DNA of 64,000 bases from Glycomyces xiaoerkulensis (GCF_002798405.1 NZ_PGGV01000037.1:124001-188000), one strand, 5' to 3'. Counted from the first letter of the stretch, positions 15,203 to 25,748 are shown. Notes: a model not told the origin generated them from the sequence alone. Made by a program: numbers and translations.

Positions 15203-16378
15203 ATGAGCGACTCAGCGGCGTTCAAAGCCGAGATCGAAGCGAAGCTCGCCGCCGGCGAGCGGCTGACGTTCGAGGACGGCGTCGGGCTCTACGAGATCGA
15301 CGACCTGGCCTGGCTCGGGCGGCTCGCCCACCAGGTACGCATCGACAAGAACGGGGACCGGACGATGTTCAACGTCAACCGGCACCTCAATCTCACCAAC
15401 GTCTGCTCCGCCTCCTGCTCCTACTGCTCGTTCCAGCGCAAGCCCGGTGAGGCCGACGCCTACACCATGCGCGTCGAGCAGGCCGTCGCCCTCGCCGAGC
15501 AGATGAAGGACGACGCCCCCACCGAGCTCCACATCGTCAACGGCCTCCACCCGACCCTGCCGTGGCGCTACTACCCGCGGGTGCTCTCCGCGCTCAAGGA
15601 GACCCTGCCCCAGGTCAACCTCAAGGCCTTCACCGCCACCGAGATCCAATGGTTCGAAAAGATCTCCGGACTCGGCCTCGACCGGATCCTCGACGAGCTC
15701 ATCGAGTCCGGCCTCGCCTCGCTCACCGGCGGCGGCGCCGAGATCTTCGACTGGGAGATCCGGCAGCACATCGTCGACCACGACTGCCACTGGGAGGAGT
15801 GGTCGGGCATCCACCGCGCCGCCCACAACAAGGGCCTGCGGACCCCCGCGACCATGCTGTACGGACACATAGAGGACCCGAAGCACCGCGTCGACCACGT
15901 GCTGCGGCTGCGCGAGCTCCAGGACGAGACCGGCGGCTTCAGCGTGTTCATCCCGCTGCGCTACCAGCACGACTTCCACGACTCCCAGGACGGCAAGATC
16001 CGCAACCGGCTCCAGCCGCGGACGACCATGGCCAGCCCCGCCGAATCGCTTCGGGTCTTCGCCGTCTCCCGGCTGCTGCTGGACAACTTCGACCACGTCA
16101 AGTGCTTCTGGGTGATGCACGGACTCGACGTCGCCCAGTTGGCGCAGTCGTTCGGCGCCGACGACCTGGACGGGTCTGTCGTGGAGTACAAGATCACCCA
16201 CGACGCCGACAACTACGGCACCCCCGACAAGATGAGCCGCGAGGACCTGCTCGAACTCATCCGGGACGCCGGATTCCAGCCGGTCGAGCGCAACACCCAC
16301 TACGAGATCATGCGCGAATACGACCCGCCCGAGTCGCTCGCCGAGCGGCGCGCCCGACCGCAGTCGGTGCAGTTCTAG
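15203..16378 (+). CDS. mqnE: Aminofutalosine synthase (radical SAM)
   Basis: A 391-residue radical SAM enzyme joining 3-enolpyruvylbenzoate to SAM-derived adenosine, the step after MqnA. CxxxCxxC is Cys68, Cys72 and Cys75 in NVCSASCSYCSF. FSVFIPLRYQHDFHD, AFTATEIQWF and NGLHPTLPWRYY are typical of MqnE. The ATG follows GGGGATGAGGT. The next gene starts on the stop codon (TAGTG), and a second small membrane gene follows that, so the three form an operon. The gene for the hydrolase step (mqnB) is not in the window. Confidence 0.93.
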   Translation: MSDSAAFKAEIEAKLAAGERLTFEDGVGLYEIDDLAWLGRLAHQVRIDKNGDRTMFNVNRHLNLTNVCSASCSYCSFQRKPGEADAYTMRVEQAVALAEQMKDDAPTELHIVNGLHPTLPWRYYPRVLSALKETLPQVNLKAFTATEIQWFEKISGLGLDRILDELIESGLASLTGGGAEIFDWEIRQHIVDHDCHWEEWSGIHRAAHNKGLRTPATMLYGHIEDPKHRVDHVLRLRELQDETGGFSVFIPLRYQHDFHDSQDGKIRNRLQPRTTMASPAESLRVFAVSRLLLDNFDHVKCFWVMHGLDVAQLAQSFGADDLDGSVVEYKITHDADNYGTPDKMSREDLLELIRDAGFQPVERNTHYEIMREYDPPESLAERRARPQSVQF

Positions 16379-16785
16379 TGCCACCGGACCAGGCCCGGGA
16401 CAAGCCGCGGATCGACACGCTGCGGGAGCTGATCGGGACCGTCCTGGCCTACGTGGTCATGGGCGCGATCGCCCTGGTGGTGATCGACTTCCTGTTCAGC
16501 TCGGCCACCGGCCAGGGATTCGGCCGGATCTCCGGCTGGATGGCCGCGCTGCCGACCGTGTTCGTCTTCACCGACCAGTTCCGGCGCTACGAGGGCCCCT
16601 CGCGCTGGGCGGTGTCGCTGACCGGCGTGGTCCTCGGGCTCGGGGCCGGGACCGCCGCGGCGGCGCTGGCGCCGCCGACCTGGCTGCCGATGGTCGCCGG
16701 CGGGATCGGCGGCCTGGTGGCCGCGCTGGTGTACGCCACGCTGTGGCATACCGGAATCAGCATCTACGGAGAGGAGCGGCATTGA
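16378..16785 (+). CDS. Small multi-span membrane protein
   Basis: A 135-residue protein whose GTG shares the last base of the mqnE stop. It has four hydrophobic segments, near residues 22-42, 50-65, 78-98 and 102-120 (TVLAYVVMGAIALVVIDFLF begins the first). No catalytic motif or family is recognised. Overlaps on both sides (TAGTG with mqnE, TTGA with the next gene) indicate translational coupling. A role linked to menaquinone or the membrane is possible but unsupported. Confidence 0.75.
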   Translation: MPPDQARDKPRIDTLRELIGTVLAYVVMGAIALVVIDFLFSSATGQGFGRISGWMAALPTVFVFTDQFRRYEGPSRWAVSLTGVVLGLGAGTAAAALAPPTWLPMVAGGIGGLVAALVYATLWHTGISIYGEERH

Positions 16786-17774
16786 ACCCGGTCGCAAAGT
16801 ACTTCCTGGCGCGGCTGGCGCTGTTCGCCGCCGTCGCCGCACCCCTGAGCCTGTTCATGAACCTCCTGCTCGCGCTCGCGGTCGGGCTGCTGGCCTCGAT
16901 GCTGGCGTCGTTCCTGCTGCTCAAGGGCATGCGCGAGGAGATGATCGACCACATCGACCGGCGCTTCAAGGAGCGCCGGGAGGAGAAGAAGCGGCTGCGC
17001 GCCGAGCTGCGCGGCGACTCCTAAGCGGCTGCGCATCAGCTCGGTGCAGATCTGGAGCGTCTCGGCCGCGCCGGCCTCCAGCGCCTTGCCGTAGTGCTTG
17101 AGCCAGGAGCGGACGCCGTCGGGCGTGCCGGTCGACCAGGCCCGCTGGGCGCCGACGTACTCCGGGTGCCGGTCCAGGTGCCCGGCGTTGACCGTGATCA
17201 GCAGATCCGGGTCGAGCTCCTTGCTGGCCAGCGCGATCCGGGCCGCGCCGCGGGCGACGACGTTGTTGGCCACCGGGAACGGCTGGACGGCGACCAGTTC
17301 GCCGTGGACGACCGCGGCGCTGAGGGCGGCGGGGATCTCCTTGGTGGGGTTGGAGACCAGCGCGCACATGGCGTCGATGCGCGCGGCGCCGGCCTTGTCG
17401 ACCTCGATGCGGCCGGGCTCGAAGTCCTGGCCGGAGTCGGGGAAGTCCCGCGAGGCGAGCAGGTGGAGCTTGGCGAGGACGAAGCGCGGCGAGACCGACC
17501 AGAAGTCGACCAGGCGGGGCAGGGCTTCGGACACGCGCATCGTGCCGGAGACGATCGGGTCGGTGAAGCCGCCGGCGCGCAGCCGTTCGACGTCGCAGTC
17601 GTAGCCCTCCAGCGCCAGCGTCGCCGAGGCGTCGTGCAGGGCGACCTCGGCGAGGACCCCGGGATTGTCGCCGCGGAGTGCCTCGTGCCAGAGCATGCGG
17701 TCGACGTTCGTCCTGGCGTTCTCCAGGGAGTCGGCTACCTCGGAGAGTTCGAGGAGAGGCGCGAGAGGATCCAC
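16764..17774 (-). CDS. Fic-fold protein with a degenerate Fic motif
   Basis: A 336-residue open frame. Residues 1-245 match the actinobacterial Fic-like family, with helices such as LHDASATLALEGYD and VSPRFVLAKLHLLASRD. Fic enzymes transfer AMP using HPFxxGNGRxxR; the equivalent region here is HGELVAVQPFPVANNVVARGAAR, where the motif His is Gln and the glycine-rich loop is lost, so AMP transfer is unlikely. Family members end near residue 250 (about 17025). Here no stop occurs and the frame runs 260 bp antisense through the DUF4229-like gene, giving a low-complexity tail. The true end is uncertain. Confidence 0.65.
   Translation of the reverse strand: MDPLAPLLELSEVADSLENARTNVDRMLWHEALRGDNPGVLAEVALHDASATLALEGYDCDVERLRAGGFTDPIVSGTMRVSEALPRLVDFWSVSPRFVLAKLHLLASRDFPDSGQDFEPGRIEVDKAGAARIDAMCALVSNPTKEIPAALSAAVVHGELVAVQPFPVANNVVARGAARIALASKELDPDLLITVNAGHLDRHPEYVGAQRAWSTGTPDGVRSWLKHYGKALEAGAAETLQICTELMRSRLGVAAQLGAQPLLLLPALLEAPVDVVDHLLAHALEQQERRQHRGQQPDREREQEVHEQAQGCGDGGEQRQPRQEVLCDRVQCRSSP
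16782..17024 (+). CDS. DUF4229-like small membrane protein
   Basis: An 80-residue protein starting with TTG that overlaps the previous stop (TTGA, 16782-16785), with GAGAGGAG upstream. Two hydrophobic helices (YFLARLALFAAVAAPLSLF and LALAVGLLASMLASFLLL) are followed by a charged helix rich in Arg, Lys and Glu. This matches the DUF4229 pattern found beside mqnE in other actinomycetes. The whole gene is covered on the other strand by the open 3' end of the Fic-like gene. Confidence 0.75.
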   Translation: MNPVAKYFLARLALFAAVAAPLSLFMNLLLALAVGLLASMLASFLLLKGMREEMIDHIDRRFKERREEKKRLRAELRGDS

Positions 17775-18061
17775 GGGCGGAACCTTACCTGTCGGAGGCG
17801 CGGCCGAAACGCCGCACCAGATGAGCTAGAGGGCAGTCACAGATGCTACCGATGTTGGAGAACGGGCGCTAACTCCCGGCTCGTGGCAAATGCCATCGTC
17901 GGTGCCGCCTGCGGGATGCGCTGGCCTTTCGGCCGAATTATGCGGGGGCCGCGCCGGCGCCGGGCCGGGCGGGGGAAACGGTGCAGGACGGGCGCCGGTC
18001 CGCTCGTCGACCGTTCGGCGCGCCTTCGCCTGCCGTTGGGCGATGATCGGCAGGTCACGGC
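17775..18061. other. Intergenic region between the divergent Fic-like and acs genes
   Basis: Frames on both strands are open but look like GC-driven noise. The right end leads into the acs promoter. Confidence 0.45.
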
Positions 18062-18097
18062 TTGTAAAGGCGGCGTTTCGGAGTAGGGTATCCGAAA
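18062..18097 (+). promoter_or_regulatory. Candidate acs promoter with an inverted repeat
   Basis: TTGTAA (18062-18067) and TAGGGT (18084-18089) are spaced 16 bp. TTTCGGA and TCCGAAA (18076-18082 and 18091-18097) form an inverted repeat straddling the -10 box, a position suited to a repressor. The acs GTG lies about 50 bp downstream behind AAGGAG. Confidence 0.45.
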
Positions 18098-18141
18098 GTA
18101 GACCCGCCTCACAGTAACGCCGCTGTAAGGAGCGAATACCC

Positions 18142-20103
<1,962 letters not shown>

Positions 20104-20168
20104 GACCGCGTGATCTCCGCCACCTGAGATCCGAGGTTCGAGTTCCCCATAGAAACCAGTATGACGAG

Positions 20169-20195
20169 GACGGGACGGCTGGTAGCCGTCCCGTC
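20169..20195 (+). terminator. Terminator of acs
   Basis: A perfect 12-bp stem, GACGGGACGGCT pairing with AGCCGTCCCGTC, has a 3-nt loop. It lies 66 bp after the acs stop and lacks a U-tract. Confidence 0.7.
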
Positions 20196-20273
20196 ACTCA
20201 GTAGCGGCAAAGCCTCACTTTTCGATAGGGTTCCGTCACTACCCCAATAGATGCGCCCGTCGAAAGGAGCCTC

Positions 20274-21557
20274 ATGTCCGAGACCCCTGAACCGCCAGAG
20301 ACGAGGCGTAAACCCGATCGGCGCCCCATGCAGCCGATGCCCCGCATGCCCCGGCGCCACGTGGTGCGGAAGGTGCGCAAGGCCGGCAACGAGGTCGCCC
20401 GCTTCCTCCGCATCGAGACCACCGGCGGCGTCCTGCTCCTGATCGGGGCCGCCCTCGCCCTGATCATCGCCAACTCCCCCCTGTCCGAGCTCTACGAGGA
20501 CGTCCGCCACACCTACATCGGCATCCCGGACGTCTTCACGCTCAACGTCCAGCACTGGGCCGCCGACTTCCTGCTGGCGTTCTTCTTCCTCGTGGTCGGC
20601 CTCGAACTCAAGCGCGAACTGGTCGTCGGCGAACTGCGCGACATCAAGAAGGCCATGCTCCCGGTCATCGCCGCCGCCGGCGGCGTCCTGGTGCCCGCGT
20701 TCGTCGCCGTCGCCGTCGCCTGGGGCGAGCCCGGCGCCGCCGACGTCTGGCCGGTGCCGGTCGCCACCGACATCGCCTTCGCCGTCGCCGTCCTCGCGCT
20801 GTGCGCCCGCCACCTCCCCTCGAGCCTCCGGATCTTCCTGCTCACCCTCGCCATCGCCGACGACATCGGCGCCATCGCCATGATCGCGGTCCTGTACTCC
20901 GAGCCGGCGTTCATCCCCCTGCTCATCTTCGCGGCCGTCATCGGCCTCTGGGTCTTCCTGCAGGCCAGGAGGATCAAGACCCTCTGGATCTACATCCCCC
21001 TCGGCCTCGCCGCCTGGGTGGCGCTCTACGAGGCCAACGTCCACGCCACCATCGCCGGCGTCGCCCTCGGGCTGGCCACCCGCATCAAGCCCGACCCCGG
21101 CGAACACGAGGCCCCCGCACTCGCCACCGAGCACGCCCTCCAGCCGTTCAGCGCCGGATTCTGCGTCCCGGTGTTCGCGTTCTTCTCCGCCGGCGTCGCC
21201 CTCAACGGCGAGGCCCTCGGCGAGTTCGCCACCGACCGGGTCGCGCTCGCGGTCGTCGCCGGCCTGTTCCTGGGCAAGACCGTCGGCGTCACCCTCGGGG
21301 CGTACGTGGCCCACAGGTTCGGCTGGGGCCGGCTCGCGCCCGACCTGAAATGGCCCGACATCGCCGGCGTCGCGGTGCTGTGCGGCTGCGGGTTCACCGT
21401 CAGCCTGCTCATCGCCGAACTGGCGTTCGCCGATGCGGCCCAACGGGAACTGGTCAAGACCGGCGTCCTGGCCGGCTCGGCGGTGTCGGCGCTCATCGGC
21501 GCGGCGGTGCTCAACGCCCGCTCCCGCGCCGTCCGGCGTCACCACTCGCCCGCCTGA
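20274..21557 (+). CDS. nhaA: Na+/H+ antiporter NhaA
   Basis: A 427-residue inner-membrane antiporter that expels Na+ in exchange for protons. A 45-residue basic N-terminal extension precedes the first helix. The ion-binding aspartates are visible in LAIADDIGAIAM (the Asp163/164 pair of the family) and VATDIAFAVAV (Asp133). FSAGFCVPVFAFFSAGV and CGCGFTVSLLIAELAF are family signatures. The ATG has AAAGGAG upstream. An epoxide-hydrolase-like gene follows 17 bp later. Confidence 0.93.
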   Translation: MSETPEPPETRRKPDRRPMQPMPRMPRRHVVRKVRKAGNEVARFLRIETTGGVLLLIGAALALIIANSPLSELYEDVRHTYIGIPDVFTLNVQHWAADFLLAFFFLVVGLELKRELVVGELRDIKKAMLPVIAAAGGVLVPAFVAVAVAWGEPGAADVWPVPVATDIAFAVAVLALCARHLPSSLRIFLLTLAIADDIGAIAMIAVLYSEPAFIPLLIFAAVIGLWVFLQARRIKTLWIYIPLGLAAWVALYEANVHATIAGVALGLATRIKPDPGEHEAPALATEHALQPFSAGFCVPVFAFFSAGVALNGEALGEFATDRVALAVVAGLFLGKTVGVTLGAYVAHRFGWGRLAPDLKWPDIAGVAVLCGCGFTVSLLIAELAFADAAQRELVKTGVLAGSAVSALIGAAVLNARSRAVRRHHSPA

Positions 21558-21562
21558 CCTCG

Positions 21563-21568
21563 TACGCT
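21563..21568 (+). promoter_or_regulatory. -10 box of a likely leaderless promoter for the hydrolase gene
   Basis: TACGCT ends 6 nt before the GTG at 21575, in the 17-bp gap after nhaA, with no ribosome-binding site. It would give the hydrolase its own transcript. Confidence 0.35.
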
Positions 21569-21574
21569 TTGAGC

Positions 21575-22495
21575 GTGAACCGCAGGACTTTCGCCGACAG
21601 CACCGCGCTCAAGGCCGGGCCCTGGCAGCACCGGCACATCGACGCCAACGGCTCGCGATTCCACATCGCCGAGGCCGGGGACGGCCCCCTGATGCTCATG
21701 CTGCACGGCTTCCCCGAGTTCTGGTGGTCCTGGCGCCACCAGATCCCCGCCCTGGTCGACGCGGGCTACCGCGTGGTCGCGGCCGACCTGCGCGGCTACG
21801 GCGCCTCGGACAAGCCGCCGCGCGGCTACGACGCCTACACCATGGCCGCCGACGTCGTCGGACTCGTCCGCGCCCTCGGCGAGCGCGAGGCGACCGTGGT
21901 CGGCCACGACCTCGGCGGCATCCTCGGGTTCGCGGCGTCCGCCTTCCACCCGCGGCAGTTCCGGTCGCTGGTGGTGCTCGGGGCCGCGCACCCGCTGCGG
22001 CAGCGGGCCGCGCTCGCGGTCGACCCGAAGGGCCAGTTGTCGGCCTCCAAGCACCTGTTCGCGTTCCAGATGCCGCGCTACGAGCACCGGCTGACCGCCT
22101 GGGACGCGCGCAAGGTCGCCGACCTCATGTACTGGTGGTCCGGGCCGAGATGGCGGAGCACCCGGGACTTCCAGGCGTACGTGCGGGCCTGCCGCGACGT
22201 CATCCAGATCCCGCAGGCGGCGTTCTGCGCCCTGGAGGCGTTCCGGTGGCCGTTCCGCACCGCGCTCGGACTGAGCGGCCGGCGATTCGTCCGGCTGCTG
22301 CAGCAGCCGACGCCGGTGCCGACCCTGCAATTGCACGGGGCGCTCGACACGTGCGTGCTGCCGCGCACCGCCCAGGGCTCGGGCCGGTACATCCACGGCC
22401 GCTACGAGTGGAAACTGCTCGACGGCGTCGGGCACTTCCCGCAGCAGGAGATCCCCGAGACGGTCACCAAGGAGATCATCCGCTGGGCCGGGTGA
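21575..22495 (+). CDS. Alpha/beta hydrolase, epoxide-hydrolase type
   Basis: A 306-residue cytosolic hydrolase. The oxyanion motif LHGFPEFWWSW and the nucleophile elbow VGHDLGG put an Asp (residue 112) at the catalytic position, as in epoxide hydrolases and dehalogenases. A cap domain occupies about residues 135-225. The general-base His lies in DGVGHFPQQE. Substrate unknown. The GTG is chosen because MNRRTFADS fits the family start. It follows nhaA closely, and a perfect palindrome at 22501 probably ends transcription. Confidence 0.85.
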   Translation: MNRRTFADSTALKAGPWQHRHIDANGSRFHIAEAGDGPLMLMLHGFPEFWWSWRHQIPALVDAGYRVVAADLRGYGASDKPPRGYDAYTMAADVVGLVRALGEREATVVGHDLGGILGFAASAFHPRQFRSLVVLGAAHPLRQRAALAVDPKGQLSASKHLFAFQMPRYEHRLTAWDARKVADLMYWWSGPRWRSTRDFQAYVRACRDVIQIPQAAFCALEAFRWPFRTALGLSGRRFVRLLQQPTPVPTLQLHGALDTCVLPRTAQGSGRYIHGRYEWKLLDGVGHFPQQEIPETVTKEIIRWAG

Positions 22496-22500
22496 CGGCG

Positions 22501-22528
22501 GGCCGGGGAGTCGCGCGACTCCCCGGCC
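22501..22528. terminator. Bidirectional terminator palindrome
   Basis: A perfect 28-bp palindrome (arms GGCCGGGGAGTCG and complement) sits 6 bp after the hydrolase stop and 12 bp from the end of the convergent 68-codon gene. It can serve both. Confidence 0.75.
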
Positions 22529-22540
22529 GACCGGGTTTCC

Positions 22541-22747
22541 TCAGGCGGCCCGCCGGACCTCCCCCGGCGACGGCACGGCGGCCGGGTTGCGCAGGTGGCG
22601 CGCGAACAGGCCGCGGCGCGCCGCGGCGACTCCGGACGCCAGCCGGGCGAACGCCGACGGGCGGTCCTCGACCACCGGAGCGTCCGGCAGGGCCGAGCGC
22701 GCCTCGTCGTTGACCAGGTGGAGTCCCAGGATCGCGTACGTTTCCAT
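22541..22747 (-). CDS. Small hypothetical protein
   Basis: A 68-residue Ala/Arg-rich soluble protein (METYAILGLHLVNDEARS at the N-terminus). The ATG is preceded by AAGGAAC at good spacing and a terminator palindrome lies just past the stop, both favouring a real gene. It has no membrane segment or known motif. Confidence 0.55.
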   Translation of the reverse strand: METYAILGLHLVNDEARSALPDAPVVEDRPSAFARLASGVAAARRGLFARHLRNPAAVPSPGEVRRAA

Positions 22748-23072
22748 AGTGGTGTTCCTTCCGGGCGGTGATGCCGAATGCGTGCCGCGCCGGTGCGGCG
22801 TCGAGTCCGGGTTCCGGCGGAACGCCGCCCCGGCCTCGGAACCGATACTGCCGGGCCGGAGTCACCGACGCGTTACGCCCGAAGACTTCGCCGACAACGC
22901 CCGGTAAAAACCTCGTTCCGGCGATGGCGCTGCTCACAGAGGCGGCACTTGATGAGGCTCACTCGCAGGGGCTCACCGGTGCTGCCCTAGCATGTCCGGA
23001 AACCCCGAGCGGGAAGGTGATACCGGCACGCCTTCGCGCGGACCCGAGGTCGGACAGATCCGAAGGAGCATC
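22748..23072. other. Divergent intergenic region
   Basis: It lies between two divergent genes. Overlapping open frames look spurious. It must hold both promoters, but no convincing -35/-10 pair stands out. Confidence 0.4.
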
Positions 23073-23819
23073 GTGCATCCCACCGACACTTACAGCCGGT
23101 CACCGCACGCCGCCGACCGCGCCCCCGAGCGGTCGCAGATCGACGAACCCCCGCCGCGGAACGGGCGGCCGACCGACGCGCGACTGGCGCTGCTCCTGGC
23201 GTCCCTGGCCAGCGCCGCCGCCGGCATCATCCACGGCGCGGCCGCCCCCGCCCACTGGGACGAATGGCCGATCTCGGGGGTGTTCTTCGCAGGCGTGGCG
23301 CTGTTCCAACTGGTGTGGGCGGTGGTGGCACTGCCGCTGGCGGGCCGGTTCCTGGCCGCGGTCGGCATACTCGCCAACGGCGGCCTGTTGGGGCTGTGGG
23401 CCTACAGCCGCTGGGAAGGACTGCCGATGGGCCCGCACGCCGGTGCGCCCGAGGCGATCGGCCTCGCCGACGTCCTGGCCGCGGGGCTCGGAGCCGTGGT
23501 GATCGCCGGGGCGTTCTGGGCGCTGCTGCCGCGCGAGCGGCACGGGGTGCTCAAGGCCGGCGGCTACCGGACCGTGGTCTTCCTCGCCGGGGCGGCGATG
23601 GCGGTGGCACTGATCCCGGGCATCGACGGCGCGCTGAGCCACGGCGGAGAGGGGCACGACCACGGCCCGGCCGAAGACGGCGGCCACCACGGCGAAGGCG
23701 GGGAGGACGAGCACGACCACGGCGAGACCGACGACGAAACCGAAGGCGAGGCGACGACCGAACCGGCCGGCACCGAGGAGGAGGACCACACGCACGCCCC
23801 CGGCGAGGAACACGACTGA
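23073..23819 (+). CDS. Membrane protein with a His/acid-rich C-terminal tail
   Basis: A 248-residue integral membrane protein. Five or so hydrophobic helices span residues 35-175 (LALLLASLASAAAGIIHGAAA starts the first; FFAGVALFQLVWAVVALPL is another). The last 65 residues alternate His, Asp, Glu and Gly (GHDHGPAEDGGHHGEGGEDE), a pattern able to bind metals such as Zn, Ni or Co. The GTG at 23073 has AAGGAG upstream, preferred to an ATG at 22992 without one. It is convergent with the end of the biosynthetic operon, 19 bp apart. The transported or sensed ion is unknown. Confidence 0.7.
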   Translation: MHPTDTYSRSPHAADRAPERSQIDEPPPRNGRPTDARLALLLASLASAAAGIIHGAAAPAHWDEWPISGVFFAGVALFQLVWAVVALPLAGRFLAAVGILANGGLLGLWAYSRWEGLPMGPHAGAPEAIGLADVLAAGLGAVVIAGAFWALLPRERHGVLKAGGYRTVVFLAGAAMAVALIPGIDGALSHGGEGHDHGPAEDGGHHGEGGEDEHDHGETDDETEGEATTEPAGTEEEDHTHAPGEEHD

Positions 23820-23838
23820 GCGGGCGCCCGCCGGAGTC

Positions 23839-24528
23839 TCAGGCGAGGAACGGCAATCGGCGCAGGGACCCGCGGTGCGGTTCCTCCGACCACCCGCCCG
23901 GTGCCGGATTCGGACGCACCCAGCGGGTTCGCAGCCGGGAACGGAGCTCCCGCTCGCTCAGCCCTTCGGCGCTCACACTGATCCGGAAATCCATCTCGTC
24001 GCAGGAGAGGGTGAGCAGATCCGGTGCCGCGAGCGTGTCGACGGCCTGCAGCGGGGTCGACAGGCCCCGGCCGGTGCGTTTCACGAGGGCCTCCTTCCGC
24101 GTCCACAGCGAACTGAGGTCGTCGGCCCTCAGGAGCCGGTCCCTCACGCGTTCCTCGCCCGGGGCGGCGATGCACTCGAAGAGGCCCCCATCGAACGGCA
24201 CGCGCGACTGGAGGTCGATGCCGATCGGCACGGAGGCGAAGGCGCACACGCAGACCGAGGCATCGTGCGACCAGTTGAAATGCGCTTCGGGAAGCCCCCG
24301 GAACCGGGGCTTCCCGAACTCCCCGCTGACGACCTCGGGCATCGGGTCGGCCGACCGCTCCCGCCAGAGGTACTGCAGCAGCGCGAACGAGACCACGCGG
24401 GCGTACCGGTCCTGCCGCCGGTGGTAGCGGTCGGTCTTACGCCGCCGCTCGGCCGGCACCTCCGCGCGGAGCCGCTGGAACGTCGCCTCGTCCAGCGGGT
24501 CGGAGCGGGCGATGGCGACGTCGATCAT
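23839..24528 (-). CDS. Sfp-type 4'-phosphopantetheinyl transferase
   Basis: A 229-residue enzyme that attaches the phosphopantetheine arm of CoA to carrier-protein serines, needed for every T/ACP domain of this cluster. FNWSHDA (His88), PIGIDLQSR (Asp105) and WTRKEALVKRTGRG (Glu146) are the Sfp motifs. The second Mg-site acid, normally Glu in GxDxE, is Gln107 here. The ATG overlaps the stop of the FabF-like gene (ATGA, 24525-24528). It is the last gene of the operon. Confidence 0.88.
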   Translation of the reverse strand: MIDVAIARSDPLDEATFQRLRAEVPAERRRKTDRYHRRQDRYARVVSFALLQYLWRERSADPMPEVVSGEFGKPRFRGLPEAHFNWSHDASVCVCAFASVPIGIDLQSRVPFDGGLFECIAAPGEERVRDRLLRADDLSSLWTRKEALVKRTGRGLSTPLQAVDTLAAPDLLTLSCDEMDFRISVSAEGLSERELRSRLRTRWVRPNPAPGGWSEEPHRGSLRRLPFLA

Positions 24529-25748
24529 CCCTCAGCGCGGTCGACCACGAGGCACACGTTGTGGCCGCCGAACCCCAGCGACAGGGAGACCGCGCGGGAG
24601 AGCTCCGCGGTCCGGGCCCGGCCGCGCACGACGTCGATCTTCATGTCCTCGTCGATCTCCGCCGTCCCCGCGGTCGGGGGCGCGGCCCCGCGCCGGATCG
24701 AGAGCACCGCGGCGATGGCCTCGGCGGCCCCGGCCGCCCCCAGCATGTGACCGGTCATGGACTTCGTCGACGACACCAGCGCCCGGTCGCCGAACATGCG
24801 CCCGATGGACGCGGCCTCGACCTGGTCGTTCTTGACGGTGCCGGTGCCGTGCGCGTTCACGTAGACGGTCTCGTCCTTCTCCCCGGCCTCCGCGAGCGCG
24901 TCGGCGATGGCGCGGTCGATGGGCTCGCCGTCCTCGGCCGGGGCGGTGATGTGCGAGGCGTCGCTGGTGGTGCCGTAGCCCGAGACCTCCGCGTAGATCG
25001 TGGCGCCGCGCGATCGTGCGCGCGACTCGCTCTCGAGCACGAGGGCGGCCCCGCCCTCGCCGATCACGAATCCGGCGCGCTCGCGGTCGAACGGGATGCT
25101 CGCGCGGTCGGGATCCTCCGACGCGGTCAGCGCGCGGAGGTTCTGGAACCCGGCCATCACCAGCTTGTGGGAGCTCGCCTCCCCGCCGCCGCAGATCACG
25201 GCGTCGGCGTACCCGTGGCGGATCGCGCGCAGCCCTTCGCCGACGCTGACCGAGCTCGCCGCGCACGCGGCGGTGTGGGAGACCGCCGGTCCTCGTGCGC
25301 CGGCCTCGATCGCGACGAGGCCGGCCAGGATGTTGGCGGTCCATTTGGGGATGAGGGCGGGCGAGACGCGCCGCGGCCCCTGCTCCCGCATGGTCTCGGA
25401 CTCCCCCAGGACGGTCCCGACGCCGCCGAGTCCCGAGTTGCTCATGAACACGCCGAGCCGGTACGGGTCGATCGAATCGAGCAGGCCCGAATCCCGGACG
25501 GCCTGCCTGGCCGCTATCAGGCCGAACCGGCTGTAGCCGTCCAGGCGCCGCAGTTGGGGGCCGGTGAAATGCGCCGCGGGGTCGAGGTCGGTGACGGGGG
25601 CGTGGACGCGCACGGCCACGTCGGAGGTGTCGAAGTGGTCGATCGGCACGATGCCGTGGCGGCCGGCGAAGAGGTTCGATTCGAGCTCGGCGAGGTCGTT
25701 GCCGATTGGGCTGACCACGCCCATTCCGGTGATTACAGCCTTTTCCAT
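24525..25748 (-). CDS. FabF-like beta-ketoacyl-ACP synthase
   Basis: A 407-residue thiolase-fold condensing enzyme of the KAS II type. The triad is complete: Cys162 in TAACAAS, His300 in NAHGTGT and His334 in KSMTGHMLGAAG. It is therefore a condensing enzyme and not a chain-length factor, which would lack the Cys. It follows an ACP and precedes the PPTase, so it probably builds or extends an acyl chain on that ACP for the NRPS-PKS. A housekeeping role is less likely given its position in the operon. Confidence 0.9.
   Translation of the reverse strand: MEKAVITGMGVVSPIGNDLAELESNLFAGRHGIVPIDHFDTSDVAVRVHAPVTDLDPAAHFTGPQLRRLDGYSRFGLIAARQAVRDSGLLDSIDPYRLGVFMSNSGLGGVGTVLGESETMREQGPRRVSPALIPKWTANILAGLVAIEAGARGPAVSHTAACAASSVSVGEGLRAIRHGYADAVICGGGEASSHKLVMAGFQNLRALTASEDPDRASIPFDRERAGFVIGEGGAALVLESESRARSRGATIYAEVSGYGTTSDASHITAPAEDGEPIDRAIADALAEAGEKDETVYVNAHGTGTVKNDQVEAASIGRMFGDRALVSSTKSMTGHMLGAAGAAEAIAAVLSIRRGAAPPTAGTAEIDEDMKIDVVRGRARTAELSRAVSLSLGFGGHNVCLVVDRAEG

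Noticed and set aside
23816-23842. GC palindrome between the membrane gene and the PPTase as a terminator
   Set aside because: GCGGGCGCCCGC is self-complementary with no loop of its own and overlaps the stop; a longer imperfect stem is possible but too weak to call.
24525-25748. Type II polyketide chain-length factor
   Set aside because: The active-site Cys162 and both histidines are present, so it is a condensing enzyme.
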